This document shows positions 16,413 to 26,156 of a stretch of DNA of 39,891 nt, piece after piece. The stretch is from the NCBI RefSeq assembly GCF_958445495.1, contig NZ_CAUCSQ010000040.1, forward strand, positions 1 through 39,891, written 5' to 3'. Position 1 is the stretch's first letter. Every line of letters begins with the position of its first letter. This stretch comes from an uncultured Bacteroides sp. (GTDB lineage: Bacteria; Bacteroidota; Bacteroidia; Bacteroidales; Bacteroidaceae). The position numbers and the translations under genes were made by a program. The notes under the pieces were generated by a model, which ran no database searches, had not been told where the DNA came from, and was given only the letters and a program-made list of their open reading frames with translations.

Positions 16413-19400
16413 TTAGAAAGAAATTTTTGCAGAAAATCCCATCGACCTCAGACTCGGTTGCATGAAATAATCCATACCCTGATTATAAGTACCCGTACTT
16501 GCCGTAGACTCCGGATCAAACGGTGCCTTGCAATAAAGCATCCATAAATTTCGTCCTACAAAAGACACGTTCAATCCCGAAATCCATTTACACCATCTAT
16601 TGACAGGAATATCATAGCCCAAGGTCAATTCTCCCAAACGGACATTTGTCATGCTATACACATACATGGAACCGACATAACCTGTTCCGTTGGCACCGAC
16701 AGTCTGATACCATGTTTGGGCGTCAATCATCTGACCGTTCACTCTCACACCTCCGTTGTCCCTCGCTTCCGCCGATGCCTTAGACACTCCATAATAATCC
16801 ATCACTGCCTGAGTAGCAGACACTCCGATACCGCCCACACGGGCATTCACCATAAATCCGAGACTGATTCCTTTCCAGTTAAACTCATTGCGCCAGCTAA
16901 GTGTGTACTTCGGATTCGTATTGCCGGCATAGACATAATTATTCTTGTCCGTCTCCAAAGCACCCGTCATCGAATTCATCCAGATATGCCCATGTTCATC
17001 CGTCCTCATCGTATTCACATACACGTCTCCCATAGAGCCGCCTACGGTCAACCGTTGTTTGGCGCCGCCCAATGAATACACATCCATCTCATCCAAATGT
17101 ACCGTCACCCCCAACTCCTCGTTTGTATATTCAGGAAGCAACTGGTCAATACGGTTTCTATTAAGAGACCAAAGCAAGGTGGTCTTCCAATCCACAGGTC
17201 CTATATTCTGCTTAAATCCAAGAGCCAACTCAATTCCCTTATTCGTCACCTTGCCCGCATTTACATATAATTTAGAGTATCCGGTTGTCGTAGATATTTC
17301 CGGACTGAAAAGTTGGTTCTCCGTATATGTCTTGTAAGCCGTCACATCCAACGTCAGTTTATTGTCAAATAATCCCAGGTTAAATCCCCCTTCCCACGAA
17401 TGAGTCCTTTCCGGTTTCAAATCCTTTATTGGAAAATAGGAAGTAGTATTCAACCCTCCCAACACTGCATACGTGGTGATAGCCCTGAACCTCTCCGGCG
17501 CATTTCCCACCTCACTGTACGAAAGGCGGACTTTTGCATAAGACAGGATGCCGGACTTCATGGCAAACATATTAGTCAGAATAGCCGAAGCGCCGATAGA
17601 AGGATATAAAATGGAAGAGTGGTTTGTTCCCGCCAATGCAGATATCCAGTCATTGCGCAACGAACCATCTACATAAACCATTCCCTTATATCCCAATGAG
17701 AAAGTTCCGAACAAAGAATTGGTACGGTCATGATAATTCGTATTCTTATACGTCAATTTACCAGAAACATTCGTGTTGTTGGCAGTAAACAAATTAGGTA
17801 TAGTTAACAGCCCGCCTCCGAAATTAAGTTCCCTATAATCCAAATCCAATAAACTGGCACCCAAAGATGCCGTAAGATTCCAGGTATCGTGACAGAAATA
17901 CTTGTTAATATTCAACATGGCATCCGCATAAATTTGGCTGGTATTTTTATTCGACTGCACATACGCCCCCTTGTCCGAGTTTTCAGCAATCACATTCAAT
18001 GTGGAAGCATACATTTTTTTTTCCGAATGGATGGTTTCCTTATCCAGCTTTACTCGTCCGGAAACATTCAACCAATCCGTTATCGTATATTTCAATGAAC
18101 CGCTTGCCAGAAAACGATCTTTCTTATTGGTGTACATATTCCGATTGGTAATCCAGTACGGATTCTGCATGGACAACCCGTTGTCGTTCAACGGCCAGAA
18201 CTGCGTCTTTATATTACGGTCTACGTCATACCGCTCATAATACTGGTATTTGGAAAAATCATCACCGCGCGGAAACAGATAAACGGGAACCAGCGGGTTA
18301 GCATATTCTCCCTGTGCCAGCATATTCTGTTCCTTCACATTGGAATACATAAAACTTAAATCCATATTCAGCTTATCATTCAGCATGGAAGTAGTGTTCC
18401 GGACAGAAAAATTATACCTGTCCAAATCATTATTCTGAATGATGCCTCGCGCATTCACAGCGCCTACAGATACATAAGTCTGGTTCTTTTGCGTTCCTGT
18501 AGTCAGGCTCACGGTGTTTGCCACATTATACCCCGTCTGGAAAAAGTCTTTTACCTCATAATCCGTAGGAGACGACAATTTAGACGCCCAGCTATACCAT
18601 TCTCCCGTTTCCGAACCGTATGTATTCTGGAACTCCGGCAACCTGAACGGCGAATAGAAAGTCGTATTATTACTGTAAGTGAGCCTGGTCTTATCCACAG
18701 CCCCTTTTTTCGTCGTGATAAGTACCACGCCGTTGGCAGCGGCAGAACCGTATAAAGCAGCGGCAGCCGAACCGCTAAGTACCGAAATCGACTCAATATC
18801 ATCAGCATTGAAGTTTGCTAATCCGTCACCGGACTGCCCGGCTCCCGTATATTGGTCATCAGGCTGTTCACCCGATATATTTGCCAAAGGAACTCCATCC
18901 ACCACATACAGAGCATTGTTGTTACCGGATATAGACTTCGTACCGCGCATCACCACGCGGGCGCCGCCTCCAATACCGGATGCACTCGCATTGATATTCA
19001 CGCCTGCCACCTTGCCGGCAAGGCTGCTCATCACATTCATATCTTTCGCCTTCGCCACCTCATCGCCGTCAATCTGCTGTACGTTGTATGTCAATGACTT
19101 CGTTTCACGTTTAATGCCTAAAGCCGTCACGACAACCTCATTCAACACTTTCGTATCTTCCGCCATCACAACAGAAAGAGGTTTATTGCCGGTAACCTCG
19201 ATTTCTTGAGAAGCATACCCGATATAGGATATTTCCAGTATGCTTCCTTTCTTTGCTTGAATCTGAAAGTTTCCGTCAAAATCCGTGATAGCTCCGGCAG
19301 TTGTTCCTTTTACTTTCACATTCACCCCGATAAGAGGCTCTCCTTTCACATCTTTTACCGTCCCCTTCACTTGAATGACAGGGTCTTGTTTCGTCACGTT

Positions 19401-19775
19401 TAATCTGCCGGTAGACAGGATAATCTGCTTGTCAACTACTGTATAGGTAACATTGGTTCCTTTAAACACCTCATCGAGAATATCCAAGATTTTACCGGAA
19501 TTGTTTTTCACAGATACAATACGATTCTTCTGAATCGTTTTATCATTATAGAGGAAAACATAGTCGGAAGTTTCCTCAATCCTATTCAGTACCTGTTCTA
19601 CAGATACATTGTCCATCGAAATGGCAACCCGCGTCCGCTGGGCATAACCGTTTTTGGCAGAAAGTTGCAATACTACTGCAAAAAGTAACGTCAGACTAAT
19701 CCTCATAACTAAAGGAAGTTTTAGATTTAAAGCATATTTAGGACATAATGCTGTAAATGAATGATTTTTTTTCAT
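16413..19775 (-). CDS. SusC-like TonB-dependent transporter with STN signalling domain
   Basis: This 1120-residue outer-membrane transporter has several domains. A signal peptide ends near GYAQ. An STN (secretin/TonB N-terminal) domain covers about residues 48-118 (DNVSVEQVLNRIEETSDYVF). A carboxypeptidase-regulatory-like domain covers about 130-215 (GEPLIGVNVKVKGTTAG; NFQIQAKKGSILEISYIGYA). The plug contains DIESISVLSGSAAAALYGS, and the 22-strand barrel ends FSAKISF. The STN domain is the feature that lets a SusC protein signal to a FecR-type anti-sigma, and such a gene sits directly upstream with an ECF sigma beyond it. This is therefore a self-inducing transporter. A 180-bp gap before the gene holds its promoter region, with no primary-sigma consensus recognised, which fits ECF-driven expression. 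Confidence 0.95.
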   Translation of the reverse strand: MKKNHSFTALCPKYALNLKLPLVMRISLTLLFAVVLQLSAKNGYAQRTRVAISMDNVSVEQVLNRIEETSDYVFLYNDKTIQKNRIVSVKNNSGKILDILDEVFKGTNVTYTVVDKQIILSTGRLNVTKQDPVIQVKGTVKDVKGEPLIGVNVKVKGTTAGAITDFDGNFQIQAKKGSILEISYIGYASQEIEVTGNKPLSVVMAEDTKVLNEVVVTALGIKRETKSLTYNVQQIDGDEVAKAKDMNVMSSLAGKVAGVNINASASGIGGGARVVMRGTKSISGNNNALYVVDGVPLANISGEQPDDQYTGAGQSGDGLANFNADDIESISVLSGSAAAALYGSAAANGVVLITTKKGAVDKTRLTYSNNTTFYSPFRLPEFQNTYGSETGEWYSWASKLSSPTDYEVKDFFQTGYNVANTVSLTTGTQKNQTYVSVGAVNARGIIQNNDLDRYNFSVRNTTSMLNDKLNMDLSFMYSNVKEQNMLAQGEYANPLVPVYLFPRGDDFSKYQYYERYDVDRNIKTQFWPLNDNGLSMQNPYWITNRNMYTNKKDRFLASGSLKYTITDWLNVSGRVKLDKETIHSEKKMYASTLNVIAENSDKGAYVQSNKNTSQIYADAMLNINKYFCHDTWNLTASLGASLLDLDYRELNFGGGLLTIPNLFTANNTNVSGKLTYKNTNYHDRTNSLFGTFSLGYKGMVYVDGSLRNDWISALAGTNHSSILYPSIGASAILTNMFAMKSGILSYAKVRLSYSEVGNAPERFRAITTYAVLGGLNTTSYFPIKDLKPERTHSWEGGFNLGLFDNKLTLDVTAYKTYTENQLFSPEISTTTGYSKLYVNAGKVTNKGIELALGFKQNIGPVDWKTTLLWSLNRNRIDQLLPEYTNEELGVTVHLDEMDVYSLGGAKQRLTVGGSMGDVYVNTMRTDEHGHIWMNSMTGALETDKNNYVYAGNTNPKYTLSWRNEFNWKGISLGFMVNARVGGIGVSATQAVMDYYGVSKASAEARDNGGVRVNGQMIDAQTWYQTVGANGTGYVGSMYVYSMTNVRLGELTLGYDIPVNRWCKWISGLNVSFVGRNLWMLYCKAPFDPESTASTGTYNQGMDYFMQPSLRSMGFSAKISF

Positions 19776-19955
19776 ACATTTGTGGCTAACTAAAGTTTAT
19801 TACTAAATGAACTATGGTTTGATTCCGGTTAGCGTTTGCGAGACCCTGCACCGTGAATCCGAAAAATCGAAGGGAAGAGAACTGTTGGTAGCAGCTTTCT
19901 TCCTTTTTTATAATCCTTGTGTCATATCATAGGCTATTTCTGTTTTAAATGGTTA

Positions 19956-20882
19956 CTAATATAAATCCACTATTATTTTTTTCTTTGTAAAGGTATCGTC
20001 AGCTTGCTGTACGGCCTCCTCGGTTCTCCATTTCAAATTTGCCGACTTTGCCAGATAATCCAATATCTGCGGTAACGTTTCATTACGGAAAGTCGCACGG
20101 TACTTATATTCCTTACCGGATTTATTATTGAACCGGATATCCACATTGAAATGCCGTGCCAACCGTTTAAATATTTCATCCAGTTCGGCATTACGGAATA
20201 TCAGCTTCCCGTCTTTCCACGCCACCTTCTCATAAACATCCACCTTGCTCTTTGACAATTTATGATTCAGCTTGTCGTAAAGGAGCCGTTCTCCCGGAGA
20301 GAGCCGAACAGTGGTCTTCCCATCAGGGGAAACCACATTCACCTTTCCCTTCTCCAACACGGTTTCTATGCTGTTATCATCCTCATAAGCATTCACATTA
20401 AACTTCGTACCGTACACATACACGCTCAGTCCCGCCGGAGTATTCACATAAAAAGGACGCTCCTTATCCGCCTGTACTTCAAAGTACGCTTCTCCCTTCA
20501 ACATCACATTGCGGTTCTCTTTCTTGAAAACGGTCGGATAACGCAAAGTACTGCCAGAATTCAACCAGACAACCGAATGGTCCGGAAGTTCGTACCGTAT
20601 AACCGCTCCCGTAGCCGCCGTAATCTCAGCATACTTCTCTTCTGTTCCCACTCCGCTCCAATATAAATATCCCAAAACTAGAGAAGAGACGAAAAGAGGA
20701 ATGCTCAACAAAGCGGCATAACGCATCAACCGGACATATACAGTTTTCTTTCTTTCCGCCCTTTTTATTCTGGCTTGTGCCCGGTGATAGGCATCCCATA
20801 CATTGACGGACTCCATTTCCCTGATATCCTCTCCCAACGCTTGCGCCTTACGGAGCAATGATTCCGGACTCATATTTTCCAT
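19956..20882 (-). CDS. FecR-family anti-sigma factor
   Basis: The ATG at 20882 (MENMSPESLL) is preferred over an in-frame TTG four codons upstream at 20894; a further ATG is at 20873. The protein of about 308 residues has a short cytoplasmic anti-sigma segment and one transmembrane helix near residues 55-77 (YAALLSIPLFVSSLVLGYLY). A periplasmic FecR domain follows (ITAATGAVIRYELPDHSVVW, LKGEAYFEV, VYGTKFNVNAYED). A C-terminal DUF4974/STN-like domain (NAELDEIFKRLARHFNVDIRF) is expected to contact the SusC STN domain. It would hold the ECF sigma factor encoded at 23202 until SusC is engaged. Unusually, the FGE-like/BNR gene lies between this gene and its sigma factor. Confidence 0.93.
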   Translation of the reverse strand: MENMSPESLLRKAQALGEDIREMESVNVWDAYHRAQARIKRAERKKTVYVRLMRYAALLSIPLFVSSLVLGYLYWSGVGTEEKYAEITAATGAVIRYELPDHSVVWLNSGSTLRYPTVFKKENRNVMLKGEAYFEVQADKERPFYVNTPAGLSVYVYGTKFNVNAYEDDNSIETVLEKGKVNVVSPDGKTTVRLSPGERLLYDKLNHKLSKSKVDVYEKVAWKDGKLIFRNAELDEIFKRLARHFNVDIRFNNKSGKEYKYRATFRNETLPQILDYLAKSANLKWRTEEAVQQADDTFTKKKIIVDLY

Positions 20883-20976
20883 GTTCTCTTTCAAAATTTT
20901 ATCTTTTTAATTGCAATTACATTAATAATACAACTGAAGGAAACGGAAAGGGACAGCAAAAACAGATTTTTTTATT

Positions 20977-22968
20977 TTATTTTTCAATCCAAGCCAGATT
21001 AAAACGATAATGCAGCCTACTGCTAAGAATATGAATCATATTATCAGGCGTTTGCGTCCCTGCAAGATAGCCACGCGGTTCGGCATGGTTCTCATCCGTT
21101 TCGAAATACCCAGTCCATGCTCCGCCGTTTAAAAAACGGTATTTTCCATCTGTAAGCAGCTTCTTTACCGGCCATGTCTTGCCTTCGTCATAAGAAAGAG
21201 CCACATACATGCCGTATCCTTTCTTCACATTCCCATCTTTATCTTTAAACTCCAGTCCACGCTCCGCCAAAGGGGTACGCTGCGGATGGTCCGTGAAAGA
21301 GACCAACAACAAAGGCCCTTCGTTCAGCCGCATCAAGACGAGGCGCTGCCCTCCGTCAATGGGAGGCAACTCACTTGCCGCATATCTCCAGCTCTTTCCC
21401 ATGTCACTGGAAATGCTCATCGGCATCCGAAGTTTCCCCTCCTTGTTCCGTATGCTGTTTCCACGTCCCAAAGCCATCAAACTCCCGTCCTTCAATTGCA
21501 CGATTCCGGCATGAATGCCTGCAATCGTACTTCCCGTTCCTCCTTCCTCAAACTTCGGTAAAGGAGCGCCGTCCCAAGGGTCATACCAAGTTTTCCCCCC
21601 GTCTTTGCTGATATGAACGGCAGCACCGTCGTGGCTGCCCGGACCGGCATCACAAGCCTGAACCAGCCATCCTTCACGAGTACGAATCGTACCGGCTATC
21701 ACCTGATGGCGTTTGGTATGCTCAGGAGCAATCAGTTCGGGAGTACTCCATGAAATTCCGTTATCTGTGCTGGTACGCAACACCATCGCCAGATTCTGCC
21801 AATCTCCCGATGCCTCCACTCCGTTAATATGATACAACTTGCCTCTCCCGTCATTAAACAAAGCACTGCCCGTCATATTCCGGTCGGGAACTTTAAAAAA
21901 CAGAGAAGCCGTGTCCCAATCTGTATGTCCGGCACGCAGGCGGGAACCGAGTACTACCATCCCCCTCCCGTTCTCTTCATTTGCCGAAAACCAGATTGCC
22001 AGCAAATCTCCATTATCACACCACGTAACCGCAGGTTGGTGGTTATGCAGATAAAACGGAGTACCCGAATCACACGCGGGACGCACGACAAACGGTATCG
22101 GAGGCAGAAACACCGGTATGACGGCTGCAACTTTTTTCCATTTCACGGGTGTCTTTCTTACCTCTTTTCGATGGAACGGGACAGGAACGGAACCGCCTGA
22201 CACCTGCAGATGAGTATCCGACTCGACAATCCTAAATCCGGTTTGGGAATGTCTGTCCCCCGGAATCATAGCCATCCGATTGGCACTTCGCAGGTATTTC
22301 TCCGGAGTATGATGACTTCCCCCCCTGGTGACCCGGAATTCTCCGGCCAACGGACCTGCCGGGTCTTCCAGTTCTTCTCCCGAATAAGGGGCATACCAGT
22401 CCAAACACCATTCTTCCACATTTCCGTGCATATCATAAAGTCCGAATGCATTCGGAGGAGTCTGGCCCACCTTTAAAGATACCGGCTCGAAGTCGCGGGC
22501 TACTTTTTGATTCCGCAGGCAAGTGGCAGGAAGTCCGTCTCCCGCAGAAAACAAGGTGTACGTACCTGCCCGGCAGGCATATTCCCATTCCGCCTCAGTC
22601 GGTAAACGATAATTTTTACCCTCTTTCCGGCTAAGCCATTCGCAAAAGGCAACAGCATCGAAATAACTCACATTGACTACCGCTTCATCATCTTCCAAAG
22701 AAACCCCGTTTTTCCCCCGTAATTTCCGATGTTCCGGACAAAAGGCTTCGTATTGGGCATTGGTAATCTCTGTAAGCCCCATACGGAACGGACGGGAAAT
22801 GACTACCCTATGAATGGGAGCCTCATCAAAATCCTCACCCAAGCCGTCACTTCCCATGTAGAAACTTCCGGAGGGAATTTCAACCATCGGGACCAAAGGC
22901 TTGGAAACTTCCTGAGCATACATCGGCAAACAAAAGGCCACAACCAATAAAAAAGACTTGTTTTTCAT
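20977..22968 (-). CDS. FGE-like (SUMF1) domain fused to an Asp-box beta-propeller, exported
   Basis: The 663-residue protein starts with a signal peptide ending MYAQ and has no lipobox. Residues of about 25-250 form a formylglycine-generating-enzyme-like domain (VEIPSGSFYMGSDG, RLPTEAEWEYACRAG, YDMHGNVEEWCLDW, TRGGSHHTPEKYLRSANR, TGFRIVES). The cysteine pair that true FGEs carry just after the RGGS motif is absent, so sulfatase activation is unlikely. Residues of about 290-663 form a sialidase-like propeller with four Asp boxes: STDNGISW, SKDGGKTW, SSDMGKSW and SYDEGKTW. The arginine triad and Arg-Ile-Pro motif of GH33 sialidases are not evident. It is divergent from the ECF sigma gene and 94 nt upstream of fecR. 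A glycosidase, lyase or binding role is possible; function is unknown. Confidence 0.8.
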   Translation of the reverse strand: MKNKSFLLVVAFCLPMYAQEVSKPLVPMVEIPSGSFYMGSDGLGEDFDEAPIHRVVISRPFRMGLTEITNAQYEAFCPEHRKLRGKNGVSLEDDEAVVNVSYFDAVAFCEWLSRKEGKNYRLPTEAEWEYACRAGTYTLFSAGDGLPATCLRNQKVARDFEPVSLKVGQTPPNAFGLYDMHGNVEEWCLDWYAPYSGEELEDPAGPLAGEFRVTRGGSHHTPEKYLRSANRMAMIPGDRHSQTGFRIVESDTHLQVSGGSVPVPFHRKEVRKTPVKWKKVAAVIPVFLPPIPFVVRPACDSGTPFYLHNHQPAVTWCDNGDLLAIWFSANEENGRGMVVLGSRLRAGHTDWDTASLFFKVPDRNMTGSALFNDGRGKLYHINGVEASGDWQNLAMVLRTSTDNGISWSTPELIAPEHTKRHQVIAGTIRTREGWLVQACDAGPGSHDGAAVHISKDGGKTWYDPWDGAPLPKFEEGGTGSTIAGIHAGIVQLKDGSLMALGRGNSIRNKEGKLRMPMSISSDMGKSWRYAASELPPIDGGQRLVLMRLNEGPLLLVSFTDHPQRTPLAERGLEFKDKDGNVKKGYGMYVALSYDEGKTWPVKKLLTDGKYRFLNGGAWTGYFETDENHAEPRGYLAGTQTPDNMIHILSSRLHYRFNLAWIEK

Positions 22969-23160
22969 ATTTCAATTCCTGTTTACATATAATACAATCA
23001 TCACACAGATAAAAGGACAGCATACCCCGTTATTTTTCCCGCTCCACCAGATTCCCGCTTGTAAACACAAAGGATTATTCATGCTGCTTTCATTGTTGCA
23101 GCCAAGAGTACTGAAATAAAAAAAGAATGGAAAAATTAGGTTTTGCTGATTTTCTTATTA

Positions 23161-23168
23161 TATATTTG
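23161..23168 (+). promoter_or_regulatory. -7 element of the ECF sigma gene
   Basis: TATATTTG matches TAnnTTTG. The nearest TTTG (23142-23145) is only 15 nt upstream, so the -33 part is poor. Transcription would start near 23175, inside the upstream extension of the reading frame, which supports the ATG at 23202 as the start. Confidence 0.45.
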
Positions 23169-23201
23169 CACCAGAATGAAAAACTGCAGAACCTCAAAAT
23201 A

Positions 23202-23765
23202 ATGAAAATATCTTTTTCCAAACAGACTAAAGAACGGGCTTTTAAACAACTTTATGAGGACTATTACGCCCCATTCTGTCTGTATGCGAAAAGATTCATC
23301 GACGACAAAGAGACACGAGAGGACATCGTATCCGACGTGTTCACTTCATTATGGGACAAGTTAGATACAGACGTTTTTGACCTGCAATCGGACACTGCAC
23401 TGGGATACATCAAAATGTGTGTGAAAAACAGTTGCCTAAACTTCCTGAAACATCAGGAATATGAATGGAATTACGCTGAAAACATCCAGAAGAAAGCTCC
23501 CGTTTACGAAACGGAACCAGATAGCGTATATACTCTCGATGAATTATACAGGATGTTGTATGAAACCTTGGACAAACTCCCGGAAAATTACCGTACGGTA
23601 TTCATAAAAAGTTTCTTTGAAGGCAAAACACACGCGGAAATTGCGGAAGAGATGAAACTTAGCGTGAAATCTGTCAACCGGTACAAGCAAAAAACGATGG
23701 AACTGTTGCGGAATGAATTGAAAGACTATATGCCATTTCTTCTCCTGTTGCTATTTCGTTCCTGA
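23202..23765 (+). CDS. ECF sigma factor of the glycan-utilization locus
   Basis: The frame is open from 23127, but a -7 promoter element lies within that extension and MKISFSKQTKERAFKQLYED is a typical start for this group. The ATG at 23202 therefore gives 187 residues. Region 2 is seen in LYAKRFIDDKETREDIVSDV and FTSLWDKL. Region 4 is seen in LPENYRTVFIKSFFEGKTHA and EEMKLSVKSVNRYKQKTMEL. The hydrophobic tail (MPFLLLLLF) is common in Bacteroides glycan-locus sigma factors. It is divergent from the FGE-like/BNR gene and pairs functionally with the FecR gene at 19956. It should drive the susC operon when SusC signals. Confidence 0.92.
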   Translation: MKISFSKQTKERAFKQLYEDYYAPFCLYAKRFIDDKETREDIVSDVFTSLWDKLDTDVFDLQSDTALGYIKMCVKNSCLNFLKHQEYEWNYAENIQKKAPVYETEPDSVYTLDELYRMLYETLDKLPENYRTVFIKSFFEGKTHAEIAEEMKLSVKSVNRYKQKTMELLRNELKDYMPFLLLLLFRS

Positions 23766-23997
23766 CCTCCTTTCCCCCATCGACAAAAGATGCGGCGTTT
23801 CGTCCGAAAACTTTAGCAGTAAGGCAAAGTAGTAAGTTTACACCCCGTTGAAAAGAAATTTAATGCCAACAGATTGGATACCGAACGATATTGCACACAA
23901 GAACGGCGTCCCTGAAACACAAGTCCCTCACAAAGCCGGGACGGGCAGAGAAAATGAAGAGGGGTGGCAAATGCATCGGAATTTTCAAAACGACCGG

Positions 23998-25083
23998 TCA
24001 TAGCAGCCTTTCCGCCAATTTACGGCATTCCGCCCGGTTCGGTTTCCCGTTTCCCGCCTGCGGAATATTATTTGTCGCCAAGAGATGTCTGGGACGATAG
24101 TAAGGTTCCGGAATTTCCTGCAACTTACCGGCTATTTCCTCCATATCAGGTTTCCCCTCCAGCAGTAAAACCACAGCCTGTCCCAAGCGCCGGTCCGGAA
24201 CCGAAGTAATGACAAACGGCACGGGAATCAAAGGACGGAGCAACTTCTCCACCTCTTCCGCCTGAATTTTGACTCCTCCACTATTAATGACGTTATCTTT
24301 CCTGCCTAAAATGATAAAACCTCCGTCGGGATAGAGGCGCGCGATGTCATTAGTCTGCAAGCTACCGTCACAAACAAGGGGAGCATCGATTACCAATGTA
24401 TTCCCAGCGGATAAAGACAGCTTGACGGAAGGAAAGGGATAATATCGTTTCGAAGCCGATGCCCCGTTCAGACGGCGGAGAGCGATATGGGACAGAGTTT
24501 CAGTCATGCCGTAAGTGGAATAGACCACGGTTGGTAGGGACTTTATCTCTGTTTCCAAAGCCTCATCGACCGCCCCGCCTCCTATAATCAAGATATCCGT
24601 CTGCCTCAGCCGCTCTTTTTCTTCGGCAACTTGCAACGTGTTATATACCTGCAGGGGAACCATCGCTGCGAATCTCAACGGTTCTTTTACCTCCGCTAAC
24701 GGATGTCCGGAAGCAGGACGGGCAATCAGGTCCAGACCTGCGACCAAAGAACGGACAACTACCATCATCGCGCCGATATAACGAAGATTCATGCATAACA
24801 ATACAGGGTCACCTTCTCTCAACTCCAGGAACTCACAAGTCAGGCGGGCGCTTTGCATCATCCGGTCTTTACGCACGAACAGTTCTTTCGGCGTGCCCGT
24901 AGAGCCTGACGTATGGACCTTGACGAACGGGGAACCGTCAAACCATTTATCCAAGAAAAGAAACAAATCCCACTCGGCGGGAGAATACTTTTCCGCTCCT
25001 TCCGCCATCAATCGCTTTATGTCTTCAAAGGTATATTCTTTTCCTTCCAGTAACAAACGTTGTCGTTGTCGATCGAATATCAT
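23998..25083 (-). CDS. menE: o-Succinylbenzoate--CoA ligase
   Basis: This adenylate-forming ligase activates o-succinylbenzoate as its CoA thioester in menaquinone synthesis. The 361-residue protein shows the ATP-binding loop HTSGSTGTPKEL, the YGMTETLSH motif, the LGRKDNVINSGGVKIQAEEV hinge region and the C-terminal lysine motif (IPQAGNGKPNRAE). It is shorter than the roughly 450-residue E. coli MenE, mainly in the N-terminal half; short forms are usual in Bacteroidota. It is the last gene of the men operon, 22 nt after menC. Confidence 0.93.
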   Translation of the reverse strand: MIFDRQRQRLLLEGKEYTFEDIKRLMAEGAEKYSPAEWDLFLFLDKWFDGSPFVKVHTSGSTGTPKELFVRKDRMMQSARLTCEFLELREGDPVLLCMNLRYIGAMMVVVRSLVAGLDLIARPASGHPLAEVKEPLRFAAMVPLQVYNTLQVAEEKERLRQTDILIIGGGAVDEALETEIKSLPTVVYSTYGMTETLSHIALRRLNGASASKRYYPFPSVKLSLSAGNTLVIDAPLVCDGSLQTNDIARLYPDGGFIILGRKDNVINSGGVKIQAEEVEKLLRPLIPVPFVITSVPDRRLGQAVVLLLEGKPDMEEIAGKLQEIPEPYYRPRHLLATNNIPQAGNGKPNRAECRKLAERLL

Positions 25084-25105
25084 CGCACTACTCCTTTCAA
25101 CAGTT

Positions 25106-26131
25106 TCATTGACAGAACCACAAACAATCTTTTCTTATTTCAAGAGGTGCCTCTACATTATCTGTAAAGAGCAACCCTGTCCCCAATCCCTGTGGCAGCG
25201 GATTATCGAATGTCGCACACCACTGGGCGATGGCATTCAGGCCGATGTTCGATTCCAAGGCAGAAGTTATCCACCAGCCGATTTGCAGTTTTTCCGCTTC
25301 GGCAATCCACTCGTTCCCTCCGGATATTCCTCCGTGAAGAGAAGGTTTGATAATGATGTATTGCGGACGAATTGCCGAAAGTAGTTTTTGCTTCTCCTCC
25401 CGTGTATTACATCCTATCAACTCTTCATCCAAGGCTATAGGTAACGGAGATTCGGAGGCGAGGCGTGCCATTTCCTCCCATTGTCCGGCACGAACCGGCT
25501 GTTCGATGGAGTGTAAATCCAGTTCGGACAAGCGTTTTAGTTTTTCCATTGCGTCAGCCGGAGAAAAGGCTCCGTTAGCATCTACACGCAACTCGATTTC
25601 CTTGGCGGAGAAATGCGCGCGGATATGACGCAATAACGCCAGTTCTTCTTCAAAGTTGATTGCTCCTATCTTTAACTTGATGCAACGAAAGCCGGCTTCC
25701 GTCTTTTTCTCAATCTGGGACAACATATTATCAAAGTCTCCCATCCAGATTAAACCATTGATGGGAATCCCGACCTCTCCACGCGAAAAAGCGGTATCGT
25801 ACAACGCCCAGCCTCCCGCTGTGAAATGCCGGACAGCCGTTTCCAACCCAAACAGGATTGAAGGATAATCGCGTAAAGCGTCTATATCCAGTTCTCCCCG
25901 GTCTTTCTCCACCTGCCGGCAAGCTTTTGCCAGTCTTTCTTCATAGTCGGGAAGAGCATCACAACTTAAATCGGGTAAAGGCGCACATTCCCCTATCCCC
26001 TTTTTTCCCGGAAAATCGGGAGAAGTAAAATGAAGATACCACACTTTCCGGGTCGTATAGGTTCCTCTGGAAGTTCCCGCCGGCCGCTTAAAATGAAGCA
26101 GCCGGGGAACGATGTCTATCTTGCAATTCAT
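25106..26131 (-). CDS. menC: o-Succinylbenzoate synthase
   Basis: This enolase-superfamily enzyme dehydrates SHCHC to o-succinylbenzoate. The 341-residue protein shows the catalytic KxK pair in RCIKLKIG, metal ligands in LRVDANGAF, HSIEQPV and ALDEELIG, and the second catalytic lysine in YIIIKPSLHGG. The length and motif order fit MenC rather than a racemase of the same superfamily, and the operon settles it. It lies 22-25 nt from both menB and menE. Confidence 0.95.
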   Translation of the reverse strand: MNCKIDIVPRLLHFKRPAGTSRGTYTTRKVWYLHFTSPDFPGKKGIGECAPLPDLSCDALPDYEERLAKACRQVEKDRGELDIDALRDYPSILFGLETAVRHFTAGGWALYDTAFSRGEVGIPINGLIWMGDFDNMLSQIEKKTEAGFRCIKLKIGAINFEEELALLRHIRAHFSAKEIELRVDANGAFSPADAMEKLKRLSELDLHSIEQPVRAGQWEEMARLASESPLPIALDEELIGCNTREEKQKLLSAIRPQYIIIKPSLHGGISGGNEWIAEAEKLQIGWWITSALESNIGLNAIAQWCATFDNPLPQGLGTGLLFTDNVEAPLEIRKDCLWFCQ

Positions 26132-26156
26132 GATGAACAGTTTTTCAATATGTCTG

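Noticed and set aside
18679..19209. 176-residue plus-strand frame within susC
   Set aside because: It is antisense to the conserved plug region of susC and has low-complexity Ala/Pro/Thr-rich sequence without motifs.
20977..22968. Annotation as a sulfatase-maturation enzyme or as a sialidase
   Set aside because: The FGE catalytic cysteines are missing, no sulfatase gene is nearby, and the GH33 arginine triad could not be seen, so neither activity is claimed.
23766..23997. A gene or element at the right edge of the glycan locus
   Set aside because: Only short frames and a weak GTCCC/GGGAC dyad were seen; no integrase, tRNA, target duplication or insertion sequence could be recognised.
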